64,000 bases of DNA from Hyphomicrobiales bacterium (GCA_016125495.1 WGLQ01000014.1:124001-188000); one strand, 5' to 3'. Positions 54,415 to 64,000 are shown, numbered from the stretch's first letter. Made by a program: numbers and translations. Notes: generated from the sequence alone by a model not told the origin.

Positions 54415-55710
54415 CTATTGCCGGGCGGGCTTTCGCACGGGTACCGGGAACGCATCACCGTCACTCGCGGAAACGACGGCCGGCTGCTGCCCCTCGCTGC
54501 TCGCCGGAGTGGTCACGGAAGCGTTGCCCGTGACGACGGCCGGCGTCGCACGCTGCTGACGCTCGATCTGGCGCCATCGTTCGACGTTACGGTTGTGCTC
54601 GGCGAGCGTGCGCGCGAACGCATGCCCACCGGTGCCGTCGGCGACGAAGAAGAGATCGTCGGTCGCCTCGGGATTGAGCACCGCCTCGATCGCCTCGCGA
54701 CCCGGATTGCAGATCGGCGTCGGCGGCAGCCCGTCGATCTGGTAGGTGTTGTATGGCGTCGGCTTGTCGATCTCGCTTCGCCGGATGCCACGCCCGAGAC
54801 CGCCGCGTCCGAGCGTGATGCCATAGATGATCGTCGGGTCCGATTGCAGACGCATTCCCTGACGCAGCCGGTTGACGAAGACGCCGGCAACGCGCCGCCG
54901 TTCATCGGCGCGTCCGGTCTCCTTCTCGACGATCGAGGCCAGAACGAGCGCCTCTTCCGGGCTCCGCAGCGGCAACCCCTCCTGGCGCTTGGCCCAGGCG
55001 CGTTGCAGGAAATCGGTCTGCTCGCTCACCATGCGTCCGAGCAGCTCCTGGCGCGGCGTGCCGCGCGAGAAGCGGTAGGTGTCCGGCAGCAGCGTGCCCT
55101 CGGCCGGGATCTCCGTGATCTCGCCCTTGAGCAGAGGCTCCTGGTTGAGGATCTCGACCACTTCGTAGCTCGTGCGCCCCTCCGGCACCGCCACCTTGTG
55201 GAGGATCGCCTTTCCCTCGACGAGCGTGTCGAGCACCTGGCGCACACTGGCGGCCTGCGGGAACTCGTACTCACCCGCCCTCAGTTTGCGCTGCGCCCGA
55301 AAGCGGATCACACCGAGCGTGAAGAGCCACTTGTCGCGCAGCACTCCCTCGCGCTGCAGGCGATCGGCGATGGCATTGACGCCGTCGCCCTTCGGAATGA
55401 CGACGACCGTCGAATGGGGCAGCGGACCGGGTTTGTTGAACTGGTATTTCACGACCTGCTGAGCGACACCGATCGAGATCAGCGCCATGAGAAGGAAGGT
55501 GAGACTGCCACCGAGAAAGCCGATGAACCCGCCGGCGCGCCGGCCCCGCTGGCGACGCGACCTGCGGCGCGGTGGCTCGGGCGGCCGCGTCGGCTCGAGC
55601 ACCTCGGCGGGACTGCGCGGCAGGATCCCATGCTCGAGGGCACCGACTCCTCTCGGTGAGTCGGGCCGTGGCGGCGCAACGCCCGAACTGCGTGACGCAA
55701 ACCGAGTCAT
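54415..55710 (-). CDS. mltG: Endolytic murein transglycosylase MltG
   Basis: A 431-residue inner-membrane enzyme that cleaves nascent glycan strands to end peptidoglycan chains. It has an N-terminal Arg/Pro-rich cytoplasmic tail, one membrane segment (GFIGFLGGSLTFLLMALISIGVAQQVV) and the YceG domain with catalytic Glu in LASIVEKETGRADERRRVAGVFVNRL and RLQSDPTIIYG. A disordered C-terminal tail follows. It is between the fabF and yicC genes, as in many alphaproteobacteria. Confidence 0.96.
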   Translation of the reverse strand: MTRFASRSSGVAPPRPDSPRGVGALEHGILPRSPAEVLEPTRPPEPPRRRSRRQRGRRAGGFIGFLGGSLTFLLMALISIGVAQQVVKYQFNKPGPLPHSTVVVIPKGDGVNAIADRLQREGVLRDKWLFTLGVIRFRAQRKLRAGEYEFPQAASVRQVLDTLVEGKAILHKVAVPEGRTSYEVVEILNQEPLLKGEITEIPAEGTLLPDTYRFSRGTPRQELLGRMVSEQTDFLQRAWAKRQEGLPLRSPEEALVLASIVEKETGRADERRRVAGVFVNRLRQGMRLQSDPTIIYGITLGRGGLGRGIRRSEIDKPTPYNTYQIDGLPPTPICNPGREAIEAVLNPEATDDLFFVADGTGGHAFARTLAEHNRNVERWRQIERQQRATPAVVTGNASVTTPASSEGQQPAVVSASDGDAFPVPVRKPARQ

Positions 55711-55915
55711 CTAGGCTCCCGACACCTGAGCGAGTCGATGGCCGAACACTAGCAAGAATTGTGGCCAGAGAAAGTGCAAAGCAGCCCCCGCCGCGAGCCG
55801 CCGGTGGTGGGGCGCACGAAGAAATCACGAAGTTGCGGCAACACCACGCAACGGGCTGCGAGCGACCTGCCGCCGCGGCTTTCCCGCTCCGCGAGGCGGT
55901 TCGACGCGGTTGGCT

Positions 55916-57181
55916 TCACGCCGCCCAGCGCCTGAGGACGAGTGACGCGTTCGTGCCACCGAACCCGAACGAATTCGACAATGCGATATCGATCCGGCGC
56001 TTGCGGGCCACGTGCGGGACGAGGTCGATACCAGTCTCGACCGACGGGTTCTCGAGGTTGAGCGTCGGCGGTGCCACCTGATCGCGTAGCGCCAGGGTTG
56101 TAAAAATCGCCTCGACCGCCCCAGCCGCTCCGAGCAGATGCCCGATCGCCGACTTGGTCGACGACATCGAGAGGTTCGAGGTGTCGTTGCCGAAGAGGCG
56201 TTCGACCGCCCGCAGTTCGATCTCGTCGCCCATCGGCGTCGAAGTGCCGTGCGCGTTGACGTAATCGATTTCGCTTGGAGAGACACCGGCACGCTTGACG
56301 GCCGCCTGCATACAGCGATACGCGCCATCGCCATCCTCGGCGGGAGCGGTGATGTGGTAGGCGTCCCCCGAGAGGCCATAGCCGATCACCTCGGCGTAGA
56401 TCCGTGCGCCGCGCGCCTCGGCGTGTTCGAGCGCCTCGAGAACGACGGCCCCCGCCCCCTCGCCCATGACGAAACCATCACGGTCGCGGTCATAGGGGCG
56501 CGAGGCCTTCTCCGGGCGATCGTTGAAGCCGGTCGAGAGCGCCCTGCACGCGGCGAACCCGGCGATGGCGAGACGGCAAACCGGCGATTCGGTGCCGCCC
56601 GCGACCATGACGTCGGCATCTCCGAAGGCGATCAGCCGGGAGGCATCGCCGATCGCGTGCGCTCCGGACGAGCAGGCCGTGACGACGGCATGGTTGGGAC
56701 CCTTGAAGCCGTGCCGGATAGAGACCTGTCCCGAGGCGAGATTGATGAGGCGGCCCGGAATGAAGAACGGACTGATCCGCCGGGGCCCCTTCTCGGCGAG
56801 CAGCAGCGCCGCCTGCTCGATCCCCTCGAGGCCACCGATACCGGAGCCAAAGAGCACACCCGCGCGTGCCTGTTCGTCCGGTGTCTCGGCACGGTAGGCG
56901 GCATCCTTGATCGCCTGCTCGGCGGCCGCCATTGCAAAGATGATGAAGTCGTCGACCTTGCGCTGCTCCTTGGGCTCCATCCAATCATCCGGATTGAATG
57001 TGCCCAGTTTGCCATCACCGCGCGGCACCTGACAGGCAATCTGACAGGCGAGGTCATCGACCTGGAAATTCGTCACACGTTTGGCCGCGCTGGCCCCGTC
57101 GAGAAGACGCGCCCACGTCTCTTCGACGCCGCAAGCCAGCGGCGAGACCATACCCAATCCTGTTACGACTACCCGGCGCAT
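55916..57181 (-). CDS. fabF: Beta-ketoacyl-ACP synthase II
   Basis: A 421-residue condensing enzyme of fatty acid elongation. Catalytic Cys in ACSSGAHAIGDA, His in NAHGTSTPMGD and KSAIGHLLGAAGAVE complete the Cys-His-His triad. The start is the ATG at 57181 (MRRVVVTGLGMVSPLA); a GTG four codons upstream is also possible. It follows acpP by 134 bases in the fabD–fabG–acpP–fabF order, all on the minus strand. Confidence 0.97.
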   Translation of the reverse strand: MRRVVVTGLGMVSPLACGVEETWARLLDGASAAKRVTNFQVDDLACQIACQVPRGDGKLGTFNPDDWMEPKEQRKVDDFIIFAMAAAEQAIKDAAYRAETPDEQARAGVLFGSGIGGLEGIEQAALLLAEKGPRRISPFFIPGRLINLASGQVSIRHGFKGPNHAVVTACSSGAHAIGDASRLIAFGDADVMVAGGTESPVCRLAIAGFAACRALSTGFNDRPEKASRPYDRDRDGFVMGEGAGAVVLEALEHAEARGARIYAEVIGYGLSGDAYHITAPAEDGDGAYRCMQAAVKRAGVSPSEIDYVNAHGTSTPMGDEIELRAVERLFGNDTSNLSMSSTKSAIGHLLGAAGAVEAIFTTLALRDQVAPPTLNLENPSVETGIDLVPHVARKRRIDIALSNSFGFGGTNASLVLRRWAA

Positions 57182-57315
57182 GATCTCGACCACACCCTCT
57201 CACGCCCCGGCGCCCTCGACGCCGCGAACCTCATCCGAACCCTACGCAAGCTCGATGAATGCACGCCCCGCGACCGGCCACAAGGCTGCGGGCGCGAAGG
57301 GCCCGCAACCGAGTG

Positions 57316-57552
57316 TCAGGACTTGGCGTTCTCGAGAAATCGCACCGCATCGCCCACGGTCTGGATGGTGTTGGCCGCCTCGTCCGGGATTTCGCACCCG
57401 AACTCCTCCTCGAACGCCATCACGAGTTCGACTGTATCGAGGCTGTCGGCGCCGAGATCGTCCAGGAAGCTGGCCTGCAGCGTCACCTTGTCGGCATCCA
57501 CGCCCAAATGATCCACGACGATCTTTTTAACGCGGTCAGCAATATCGCTCAT
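57316..57552 (-). CDS. acpP: Acyl carrier protein
   Basis: A 78-residue acyl carrier protein that holds growing fatty acyl chains on a 4'-phosphopantetheine arm. The attachment Ser is in [20 protein letters not shown], the family signature. The ATG at 57552 ([17 protein letters not shown]) is the normal start; the longer open frame is an extension upstream of it. Located between fabG and fabF. Confidence 0.98.
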   Translation of the reverse strand: MSDIADRVKKIVVDHLGVDADKVTLQASFLDDLGADSLDTVELVMAFEEEFGCEIPDEAANTIQTVGDAVRFLENAKS

Positions 57553-57801
57553 CTTTTCGCCTCGTGTTGAAGTGCTCGAATTCACAAGCCGGCATCGGAT
57601 GAGCGGGATGCGGTTCCGACCGGCAGTCTCAGTTTGCCTCGGGCCTCTGTCCGGGTTGGCCGGCGCCACCGGCGTACGGGACGCCCCGGCCATGGCCGCG
57701 TTCATCCCGTCCGATCCGATCCGTCTGACTACACGCGCCCGAAGCCGAGCCGCAAGCGCGGTAGCACAGGGGCGACCGGGTTGGGAGTCTCTTTTCCACC
57801 C

Positions 57802-58539
57802 CTAGATCATGGCCATTCCGCCATTCACGTGAAGCGTCTGGCCGGTCACATAGCCCGCCTCCTCGCTCGCCAGGTAGAGGGCGGCGGCGGCCACGTCCTC
57901 GGGCTTGCCGAAGGTGCCGGAGGGGATGACCTGCGCGATCTGGGCGATCTGGGCCTCGTTCAGCGCATCGGTCATCGCCGTCTGGATGAAGCCGGGCGCG
58001 ATGCAATTGGCCGTGATGCCGCGCGTTGCCACCTCGCGCGCGACGGACTTCGTCATGCCGATCATCCCGGCCTTGGAGGCTGCATAGTTCGCCTGCCCGG
58101 GATTGCCGATGACACCGCTGATCGAGGCGATGTTGACGATCCGCCCCCAGCGCCGCTTCATCATGTTGCGAAGCGCTCCCCGCACCAGTGTGAATGTCGA
58201 CGTCAGATTGACCGCGATGACCCGGTCCCAATCCTCGTCTTTGAGCAGCATGGCCAGATTGTCACGCGTCAGGCCCGCGTTGTTGACCAGGATGTCGAGG
58301 TGGCCGAGCGCGGCCTCGGCCTCCTTGGGCAGCGCCGCGACGGCGGCCCGATCGGCGAGATCGCAGACCAGCACATGGGCCCGCTCGCCGAGTTCACCCG
58401 CCAACGCTTCCAGCTTGTCACGCTTCGTCCCCGAAAGCGCGACGGTCGCCCCGGCCGCGTGCAGCGTGCGCGCCACGGCGCCACCGATGCCGCCACTCGC
58501 CCCCGTCACCAGGGCGCCCTTGCCTTGAAGGCTGAACAT
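57802..58539 (-). CDS. fabG: 3-oxoacyl-ACP reductase
   Basis: A 245-residue NADPH-dependent short-chain dehydrogenase. Cofactor motif GASGGIGGAVARTL, catalytic Ser in NIASISGVIG, and YxxxK in ANYAASKAGM. It reduces beta-ketoacyl-ACP in fatty acid elongation. It lies between fabD and acpP on the minus strand; the 249 bases to acpP probably hold an acpP promoter. Confidence 0.97.
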   Translation of the reverse strand: MFSLQGKGALVTGASGGIGGAVARTLHAAGATVALSGTKRDKLEALAGELGERAHVLVCDLADRAAVAALPKEAEAALGHLDILVNNAGLTRDNLAMLLKDEDWDRVIAVNLTSTFTLVRGALRNMMKRRWGRIVNIASISGVIGNPGQANYAASKAGMIGMTKSVAREVATRGITANCIAPGFIQTAMTDALNEAQIAQIAQVIPSGTFGKPEDVAAAALYLASEEAGYVTGQTLHVNGGMAMI

Positions 58540-58591
58540 GCCGCCATTTCCTCTTGCTGCCGGCAACGCCGGACCTCGTCTCGTGCTCGTC

Positions 58592-59545
58592 CTAGGTGGC
58601 CGCGATCGCCTCGCGCGCCGCAGCGAGATCGTCGGGCGTGCCGACCGACTGGGTCGACATTGCCCGCTCCGTCTGGCGCACGAGCCCGGCCAGCACCTTG
58701 CCGGCGCCAACCTCCAGCACGCTCGTCACACCCGCCGCCGCCATCGCGGCAACGCTCTCACGCCAACGCACGGTGCCGGTGACCTGCGCCACGAGATGCT
58801 GGCGGATCTCTTGCGCGGACCCGACCGGTCCAGCGAGCACGTTGGCAATGAGCGGCACGACCGGGTCCCGCATGCGCACCTTGTGCAGCGCATCGGACAT
58901 GATGTCTGCGGCCGGGGCCATGAGCGAGCAGTGGAAGGGGGCACTGACCTTGAGGAGGATGGCCCGCCGGACGCCGAAATCCTTGGCCGCGGCGACAGCG
59001 CGCTCGACCGCAGCAAGGCTGCCCGAGACGACGACTTGCCCCGGCGCGTTGTCGTTTGCCACTTCGCAAACGCCACCCCCACTCGCGGCGTGCGCGGCGA
59101 GCGCGCGCGCCTGTGCGAGTTCGACCCCGAGTAGCGCGGCCATCGCCCCCTCACCGACCGGCACCGCGGCCTGCATGGCCCGCCCGCGCGTGCGCAAGAG
59201 CAGCGCTGCATCGCCGACCGTGAAGGTGCCCGCGGCCGCGAGAGCCGAATATTCACCGAGCGAGTGACCGGCAACGAACTTCACCTGGCGCGCCACATCG
59301 AGCCCGCATTCGCTCTCCAACACCCGCAAGGCCGCGAGCGAGACCGCCATCAGCGCCGGCTGTGCGTTCTGCGTCAACGTCAGCGTCTCTTCCGGACCGT
59401 CCCGCATCAGCTTGCTCAGCGGCTCGCCGAGCGCCGTATCGACCTCCTCGAATACCGTACGCGCGACCGCGAACGTGTCCGCGAGGGCCATGCCCATGCC
59501 GACCGCCTGACTCCCCTGGCCGGGAAACACCAACGCCAGCGTCAT
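58592..59545 (-). CDS. fabD: Malonyl CoA-acyl carrier protein transacylase
   Basis: A 317-residue transacylase that charges ACP with malonate. Motifs: N-terminal FPGQGSQAVGMG, active-site GHSLGEYSAL with nucleophilic Ser, and the GAMAALLG/HCSLM region with catalytic His. First gene of the fab cluster; divergent from rpsF with a 325-base spacer. Confidence 0.97.
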   Translation of the reverse strand: MTLALVFPGQGSQAVGMGMALADTFAVARTVFEEVDTALGEPLSKLMRDGPEETLTLTQNAQPALMAVSLAALRVLESECGLDVARQVKFVAGHSLGEYSALAAAGTFTVGDAALLLRTRGRAMQAAVPVGEGAMAALLGVELAQARALAAHAASGGGVCEVANDNAPGQVVVSGSLAAVERAVAAAKDFGVRRAILLKVSAPFHCSLMAPAADIMSDALHKVRMRDPVVPLIANVLAGPVGSAQEIRQHLVAQVTGTVRWRESVAAMAAAGVTSVLEVGAGKVLAGLVRQTERAMSTQSVGTPDDLAAAREAIAAT

Positions 59546-59870
59546 GACCGGTCCTCCGCGCCCTACCCATCACCCGATGCCTCATCCGCAGTGGCATCCG
59601 GAGCGCGACAGTGTCAAGCGCGCGCCCGCCCCTCCCGCCAAGCCTCTGTCGGTCCGAATCGGTGGCGACCGCACCAGATTTCTCTTGCGCGTCGGCACGC
59701 CCCGCGACTAAAAGCGCTCCTCCGCTTCGGTTGAGGGCTGAACGGATCCCGGACGCATGTTCGCGGATCCCGTGTCCTCGCTCTTTCGGGTCAACTTCTG
59801 GGCCAAGCATCGCGCACCGGCTCAAGGGAGGCTAGGCGCCGAAGCGACCACATCGAGAAGGGCCCAGACC
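59546..59870. other. Intergenic region between fabD and rpsF
   Basis: 325 bases with divergent promoters for the fab cluster and for the ribosomal-protein operon. I see no convincing gene; the open frame that enters rpsF from upstream has no supported earlier start. No strong hairpin noticed. Confidence 0.5.
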
Positions 59871-60395
59871 ATGCCGTTGTACGAGCATGTTTTCCTCGCT
59901 CGTCAGGACGTCTCGAACCAGCAGGTCGAGACCATGACGAAGGAGTTCCAGGCGATCATCGAAGGCGGCGGCGGCAAAGTCGCCAAGACCGAGCACTGGG
60001 GCGTCAAGTCCCTCGCCTATAAGATCAAGAAGAACCGCAAGGCGCACTACACGCTCCTCAACATCGAAGCCCCGCACGCCGCGGTCGCCGAGATGGAGCG
60101 TCAGATGAGCCTCAACAGCGACGTGCTGCGCTTCATCACCCTCAAGGTCGACAAGCTCGAGAGCGAGCCGAGCGCCATGATGCGCAAGAGCGACCGCGAC
60201 GACCGCCGTGGTCCGCGTGGCGACCGCGGCGACCGTGGTGATCGCGGCGAGCGCCGGGGCGGTCGCGACGACCGTGGACCGCGTGGACCGCGCGGCGATC
60301 GCGGCCCCGAGCGCAGTGGTGAACGTGGCGCAGAGCGCAGTGGCGAACGCCGGTTCGAGCCGCGCCGCCGTGACGAGAGCGAGGTGACCGAGTGA
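59871..60395 (+). CDS. rpsF: 30S ribosomal protein S6 with long RG-rich tail
   Basis: A 174-residue S6. The core (residues ~1–100) has [22 protein letters not shown] and the [18 protein letters not shown] strand, with [12 protein letters not shown], as in the family. Most S6 proteins are 95–135 residues; here residues ~106–174 are an extension dominated by RGDRG/RGPRG-like repeats, highly charged and presumably disordered. The extension may bind RNA or help assembly. It overlaps rpsR by TGATG, so translation is coupled. Confidence 0.97.
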   Translation: MPLYEHVFLARQDVSNQQVETMTKEFQAIIEGGGGKVAKTEHWGVKSLAYKIKKNRKAHYTLLNIEAPHAAVAEMERQMSLNSDVLRFITLKVDKLESEPSAMMRKSDRDDRRGPRGDRGDRGDRGERRGGRDDRGPRGPRGDRGPERSGERGAERSGERRFEPRRRDESEVTE

Positions 60396-60643
60396 TGGAT
60401 ATCGCACAGCTTCCGGTCCGCCGGCCGTTCTTTCGCCGTCGCAAGACCTGCCCATTCTCTGGCGACAAGGCACCCGTGATCGACTACAAGGACGTGCGTC
60501 TTCTGCAGCGCTACATATCCGAGCGCGGCAAGATCGTGCCGAGCCGCATCACCGCCGTCTCCGCCAAGAAGCAGCGCGAACTGGCGCGCGCCATCAAACG
60601 GGCCCGCTTCCTCGGCCTCCTGCCCTACATCATCCATAGTTGA
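60395..60643 (+). CDS. rpsR: 30S ribosomal protein S18
   Basis: An 82-residue S18. [36 protein letters not shown] is the family core, with the [13 protein letters not shown] tail. Start ATG at 60395 overlaps the rpsF stop; a GTG three bases upstream is also possible. S18 pairs with S6 on the small subunit, and the operon keeps that pairing. Confidence 0.98.
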   Translation: MDIAQLPVRRPFFRRRKTCPFSGDKAPVIDYKDVRLLQRYISERGKIVPSRITAVSAKKQRELARAIKRARFLGLLPYIIHS

Positions 60644-60781
60644 CGTAGGCGGAGCAAAAATCTGCAACCGGGGCGGGGCGCCGGCTCGCCCGTCCCCGGA
60701 AACGCATGCACGAGCCGGCAGAGACCATTGGGTTGGCGGACCTCGCGTCCGCCTAACCGCCTGGGGCGGGACAGCATAACC

Positions 60782-61735
60782 ATGGCGCAGGGCATCCTCA
60801 TCGGGATCACGGCCGGCCTCGTGTCGGCCTTCATCTCCGTATTTCCGCTCCCGCTCTACATTGTCGGTTTCGGCTGGGGCCCGGGCGCCGCTCTCGCCGG
60901 TGCGCTGTCGGGCGCCCTCCTACTCCTGTCGGCTTCCGGCCCCCTTGCCGCCAGCGCCTATCTCGCGCTTTTTGCGCTTCCGGCGACGATCATCGTCTGG
61001 CTCCTGCGACCGCAAGGCGCGCCTCGCACCTCTCCCGACGACCTGTCACCGGCCGCGCCCCCCATCGACGACCGTCGCGCTGCCGGGCTTCGGGCCGGCC
61101 ATGTGCTCGGCCTCGTCACGCTCCTTGGCGGGGCCGTCGCCGCTCTCGCCGTGTTCGCTCTCGGCAGCGACCTCGAGAGTTATCGCGGCGCCATCCGCGG
61201 CTGGCTCGACGAGGGCATGGCGAGCGACCTCGAGCAATTGACGGGCAAGGCGCTGAGTGGACCGGATCGCGACGAACTCGCCAACATCACGACCTTGACG
61301 TTCCCGACTGTCGCGGCGCTGACCTGGATGCTGGCCACCCTCTCGTGCGCATTTCTGGCGGCACTGATCGCGCGCGCCATGCGCCTCCTCCAAGGGGCCT
61401 GGCCCGACTTCGCGGAAATGGATCTCCACCCCCTGATGCCGCTCGCTTTCGGAGCTGCCCTGGCGGCGTTGTTCCTGCCGGATCTCGGGGGCATCATAGG
61501 CGGTGGTTTTGCGAGCGCGATGCTGGCCGGGCACGTGCTTCTCGGCCTCGCGATGGCGCACGGGGCAACGCGCGGCCTCTCCCAGCGCGCCTTCATTCTC
61601 GTTGCCGTCTACCTCGGCATCCTCCTGCTCGGGCGCATCGGCTTTTTCATCGTCGCGATCTTCGCGGTCGCCGAACCATTGCTGGGGCTGCGCGAGAGCG
61701 CGCGCCGGCGCCGACTGGGGAGGGGCCCGATATGA
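60782..61735 (+). CDS. DUF2232 family membrane protein
   Basis: A 317-residue integral membrane protein with about eight hydrophobic segments, starting MAQGILIGITAGLVSAFISVFPLPLYIVGFGWGPGAALA. Position between rpsR and rplI is standard in alphaproteobacteria, and the family (YybS-like DUF2232) is common there. Function unknown. Probable membership of the ribosomal-protein operon. Confidence 0.9.
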   Translation: MAQGILIGITAGLVSAFISVFPLPLYIVGFGWGPGAALAGALSGALLLLSASGPLAASAYLALFALPATIIVWLLRPQGAPRTSPDDLSPAAPPIDDRRAAGLRAGHVLGLVTLLGGAVAALAVFALGSDLESYRGAIRGWLDEGMASDLEQLTGKALSGPDRDELANITTLTFPTVAALTWMLATLSCAFLAALIARAMRLLQGAWPDFAEMDLHPLMPLAFGAALAALFLPDLGGIIGGGFASAMLAGHVLLGLAMAHGATRGLSQRAFILVAVYLGILLLGRIGFFIVAIFAVAEPLLGLRESARRRRLGRGPI

Positions 61736-61860
61736 GCACGCGCACCGGTGCCCCGCAGTCCCTGCGACCGAGACCACCAACCCTGTAACAGTCGGTCGGA
61801 TCGTCCTGAACGGCAGACCGACACACCCCAACGCTGGAACACCGACAAGAGGAGATCATC

Positions 61861-62451
61861 ATGAAAGTCATCCTGCTCGAGCGCATCGCACGGCTCGGCC
61901 AGATGGGCGATACCGTCACCGTTCGCGACGGCTTTGCCCGCAACTACCTGTTGCCCCAGCAGAAGGCCATGCGGGCGACCGCCGACAACATGAAGCGCTT
62001 CGAGGGCCAGCGCGCCCAGCTCGAAGCCCGCAACCTCGAGCTGAAGCAGGAGGCGAGCGCCGTCGCCGCCAAACTCGAGGGCCAGAGCTTCATCGTGATC
62101 CGCCAGGCCGGCGACACCGGCCAGCTCTACGGCTCGGTCGCAACGCGCGACATCGCCGAGGTCGTCTGCGAGGGCGGCTATTCGATCAACCGCAACCAGG
62201 TCCAGCTCGACCGGCCGATCAAGGCCCTCGGCGTGCATGACCTCAAGATTCGCCTGCATCCCGAGGTCGAGGCCGCCATTCGCATCAACGTCGCACGGTC
62301 GCCCGAGGAAGCCGAGCGTCAGGCCCGGGGCGAGGACGTCTCCGTCATCCAGGACGATCTCGCCGACATCTTCGCGGAAGGCGGTGAGGACCTCTTCGAG
62401 GAAGGCGCCGAGCCGGGCGAGGAGCCGGGCGGCGACGAAGCGGCGTCCTGA
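61861..62451 (+). CDS. rplI: 50S ribosomal protein L9 with acidic tail
   Basis: A 196-residue L9. N-terminal [36 protein letters not shown] is the rRNA-binding domain, followed by the long central helix and the C-terminal domain (~residues 80–150). Most L9 proteins have ~150 residues; the final ~45 here are acidic ([22 protein letters not shown]), a common alphaproteobacterial feature. GAGGAGA precedes the ATG. Confidence 0.98.
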   Translation: MKVILLERIARLGQMGDTVTVRDGFARNYLLPQQKAMRATADNMKRFEGQRAQLEARNLELKQEASAVAAKLEGQSFIVIRQAGDTGQLYGSVATRDIAEVVCEGGYSINRNQVQLDRPIKALGVHDLKIRLHPEVEAAIRINVARSPEEAERQARGEDVSVIQDDLADIFAEGGEDLFEEGAEPGEEPGGDEAAS

Positions 62452-62632
62452 CGCCGGGCGGCACGCCGTCGGCCCGCGGACCCGTGCGATTCGCCGGGCT
62501 GGCAAGCGCCGAGCGGTCGCGACCGGGCGGGTTGCATGCACGCGTGTGCATTGCGGGGAGGAGCGGGCAGGAGAGGGGCGGGGCGATCCGACGAGCCGAT
62601 CCCCTCCTCCCGAATCGCCCTAGCTTTCGAGC

Positions 62633-64000
62633 ATGAGCACACCCCATCCCCAGACCGCCGGTGGCGCGCTGTCCGCCGGTGCCCTTCCCGCCAGCGCGGA
62701 GACACCCGCCTTCCGCCGGGCGCCACACAACATCGAAGCCGAGCAGGCCCTGCTCGGTGCGCTCTTGCGCAACAACGAGGCGCACGACCGCGTCTCGAGC
62801 TTCCTCAAGGCCGACCACTTCTACGAGCCCCTGCACGGGCGCATTTTCGATCTCATCAGCCAACTCGTCGGGGCCGGGAAATCAGCGAGCCCGATCACGC
62901 TCAAGACCTTCCTCGAGAGCGCCGAACCCGTCGGCGAACTCACGGTGCCGCAATATCTCGTGCGCCTCGTCGCAAGTGCCCCCGCGATCATCAACGTCGC
63001 CGAATACGGCCGCGCCATCTACGACCTCGCGGTCAGGCGCAGCCTCATCACCATCGGCGAGGACCTCGTCAACGTCGCCTACGATTCCCCCATCGAATTG
63101 CCGCCCGAGCGCCAGATCGAGGAGGCCGAATCGCGCCTCTACAGCCTCGCCGAGACGGGCAAGTACGGGCAGGGCTTCGAGAGCTTCAATCATGCCGTCA
63201 GTCAGGCCGTGGACATGGCGGCGGCGGCCTACCAGCGCGACGGCGGGCTTTCCGGCATCGCCACGGGACTGCGTGATCTCGATGCCAAGATGGGCGGCCT
63301 CCAGTCCTCGGACCTCATCATCCTCGCCGGCCGCCCGTCGATGGGCAAAACCTCGCTTGCAACCAACATCGCCTTCAACATCGCGCAGGCTTACCGTCCC
63401 GGCACCGACGGGTCCGGCCGTGCCGCGAACGGCGCCGTTGTCGGGTTCTTCTCCCTGGAAATGTCGTCCGAGCAGCTCGCCACCCGCATTCTGGCGGAGG
63501 CGGCCGAGGTGCCGTCCGAGAAGATCCGCCGTGGCATGATCGATTCCGACGAGTTCCAGCGCCTTTCCGGCGCGGCCAAGGCCATCTCCACGCTGCCACT
63601 CTACATCGACCAGACCGGCGGCCTCACCATCGCCCAGCTCGCCGCGCGCGCACGGCGCCTCAAGCGCCAGAAGGGCGTCGGCCTCCTCGTCGTCGACTAC
63701 ATCCAGCTCCTCTCGGGCTCCTCGCGCAGCCAGGCGGGTGGGCGCGTTCAGGAAATCACCGAGATCACCACCGGCCTCAAGGCGCTCGCCAAGGAGTTGC
63801 AGGTGCCGATCATCGCCCTCTCGCAGCTCTCGCGTCAGGTCGAGAGCCGCGAGGACAAGCGCCCGCAGCTCTCGGACCTGCGCGAATCCGGCTCCATCGA
63901 GCAGGACGCCGACGTGGTCATGTTCGTGTTCCGGGAGGAATACTATCTCGAGCGCACCGAGCCGCGCCCCGACGATCCCAAGTATGCGGAATGGCGCCAG
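62633..64000 (+). CDS. dnaB: Replicative DNA helicase, 5' part (runs off the window)
   Basis: The first 456 codons of DnaB, the hexameric helicase at replication forks; the 3' end is beyond the window. The N-terminal domain starts with RAPHNIEAEQALLGALLRNNEAHDRVSSFLKADHFYEPLHG. Walker A GRPSMGKTSLA, then the helicase motifs VVGFFSLEMSSEQLATR and LLVVDYIQLLSG, and ALSQLSRQVESREDKRPQLSDLRESGSIEQDAD. Typical alphaproteobacterial dnaB location after rplI. Confidence 0.98.
   Translation, partial: MSTPHPQTAGGALSAGALPASAETPAFRRAPHNIEAEQALLGALLRNNEAHDRVSSFLKADHFYEPLHGRIFDLISQLVGAGKSASPITLKTFLESAEPVGELTVPQYLVRLVASAPAIINVAEYGRAIYDLAVRRSLITIGEDLVNVAYDSPIELPPERQIEEAESRLYSLAETGKYGQGFESFNHAVSQAVDMAAAAYQRDGGLSGIATGLRDLDAKMGGLQSSDLIILAGRPSMGKTSLATNIAFNIAQAYRPGTDGSGRAANGAVVGFFSLEMSSEQLATRILAEAAEVPSEKIRRGMIDSDEFQRLSGAAKAISTLPLYIDQTGGLTIAQLAARARRLKRQKGVGLLVVDYIQLLSGSSRSQAGGRVQEITEITTGLKALAKELQVPIIALSQLSRQVESREDKRPQLSDLRESGSIEQDADVVMFVFREEYYLERTEPRPDDPKYAEWRQ

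Noticed and set aside
1-64000. Prophage, transposon, integrase or CRISPR content
   Set aside because: No transposase, integrase, phage structural gene or regularly spaced repeat array is visible. The direct repeats found are a single pair of 89 bp and a short coding tandem repeat.

Overview
The window is about 64 kb of a high-GC chromosome from an alphaproteobacterium, most likely of the Hyphomicrobiales (Rhizobiales) type. The evidence is the gene content and order: the surA-like–pdxA–rsmA run, a convergent yicC–gmk pair, fabD–fabG–acpP–fabF–mltG, rpsF–rpsR–DUF2232–rplI–dnaB, a B12-dependent ribonucleotide reductase, and a gcvTHP operon behind a tandem glycine riboswitch. Genes are dense and mostly intact. 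I see no prophage, transposase, rRNA operon or CRISPR array. One tRNA (Arg, ACG) is present.

Layout. 1–6.7 kb: the 3' end of nrdJ, an unrecognised gene, ettA on the minus strand, then an operon of two small paralogous acidic proteins plus an Era-like GTPase, and an exported protein. 6.8–9.1 kb: an HxlR-type regulator divergent from a GST / NTF2-like / cupin operon, with two matching palindromes between them. 9.2–12.8 kb: rfbB and an enoyl-CoA hydratase gene on either side of a 1.5-kb islet bounded by an 89-bp direct repeat. 13–26.9 kb: one-carbon and methylamine metabolism, with MmgE/PrpD, a non-pyrrolysine MttB homologue, a dimethylglycine-dehydrogenase-like flavoprotein and gcvTHP; an L,D-transpeptidase and a PuuE-type deacetylase lie between them. 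27–28.8 kb: queF with a queuosine-precursor-type transporter, and a DUF502 protein. 28.8–33 kb: a Mn/Fe-type ABC importer in which one permease carries a degenerate DtxR-like C-terminal domain. 33–42.1 kb: an enolase-superfamily enzyme, NnrU, a QmcA-type SPFH protein, a Tyr/Arg-rich exported protein, a Phd–VapC–GNAT operon, guaA, a flavin monooxygenase, tRNA-Arg and a possible orphan immunity gene. 42.4–45.2 kb: a small membrane protein, a methyltransferase and a polysaccharide flippase. 45.2–48.7 kb: the zinc-uptake locus znuC-znuB-zur, divergent from znuA. 48.8–64 kb: core housekeeping genes, ending inside dnaB.

How the genes work together. The MttB-like protein, the flavoprotein and the glycine cleavage system could form a demethylation route from a quaternary amine to glycine and then to C1-tetrahydrofolate, with the riboswitch sensing glycine. 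The two metal importers can be told apart by the ligands of their binding proteins: His-His-Glu-Asp for Mn/Fe, and a His-rich loop for Zn. The observations most worth a second look are the small-paralog/GTPase operon, the permease–DtxR fusion that has lost its metal ligands, and the repeat-flanked islet.
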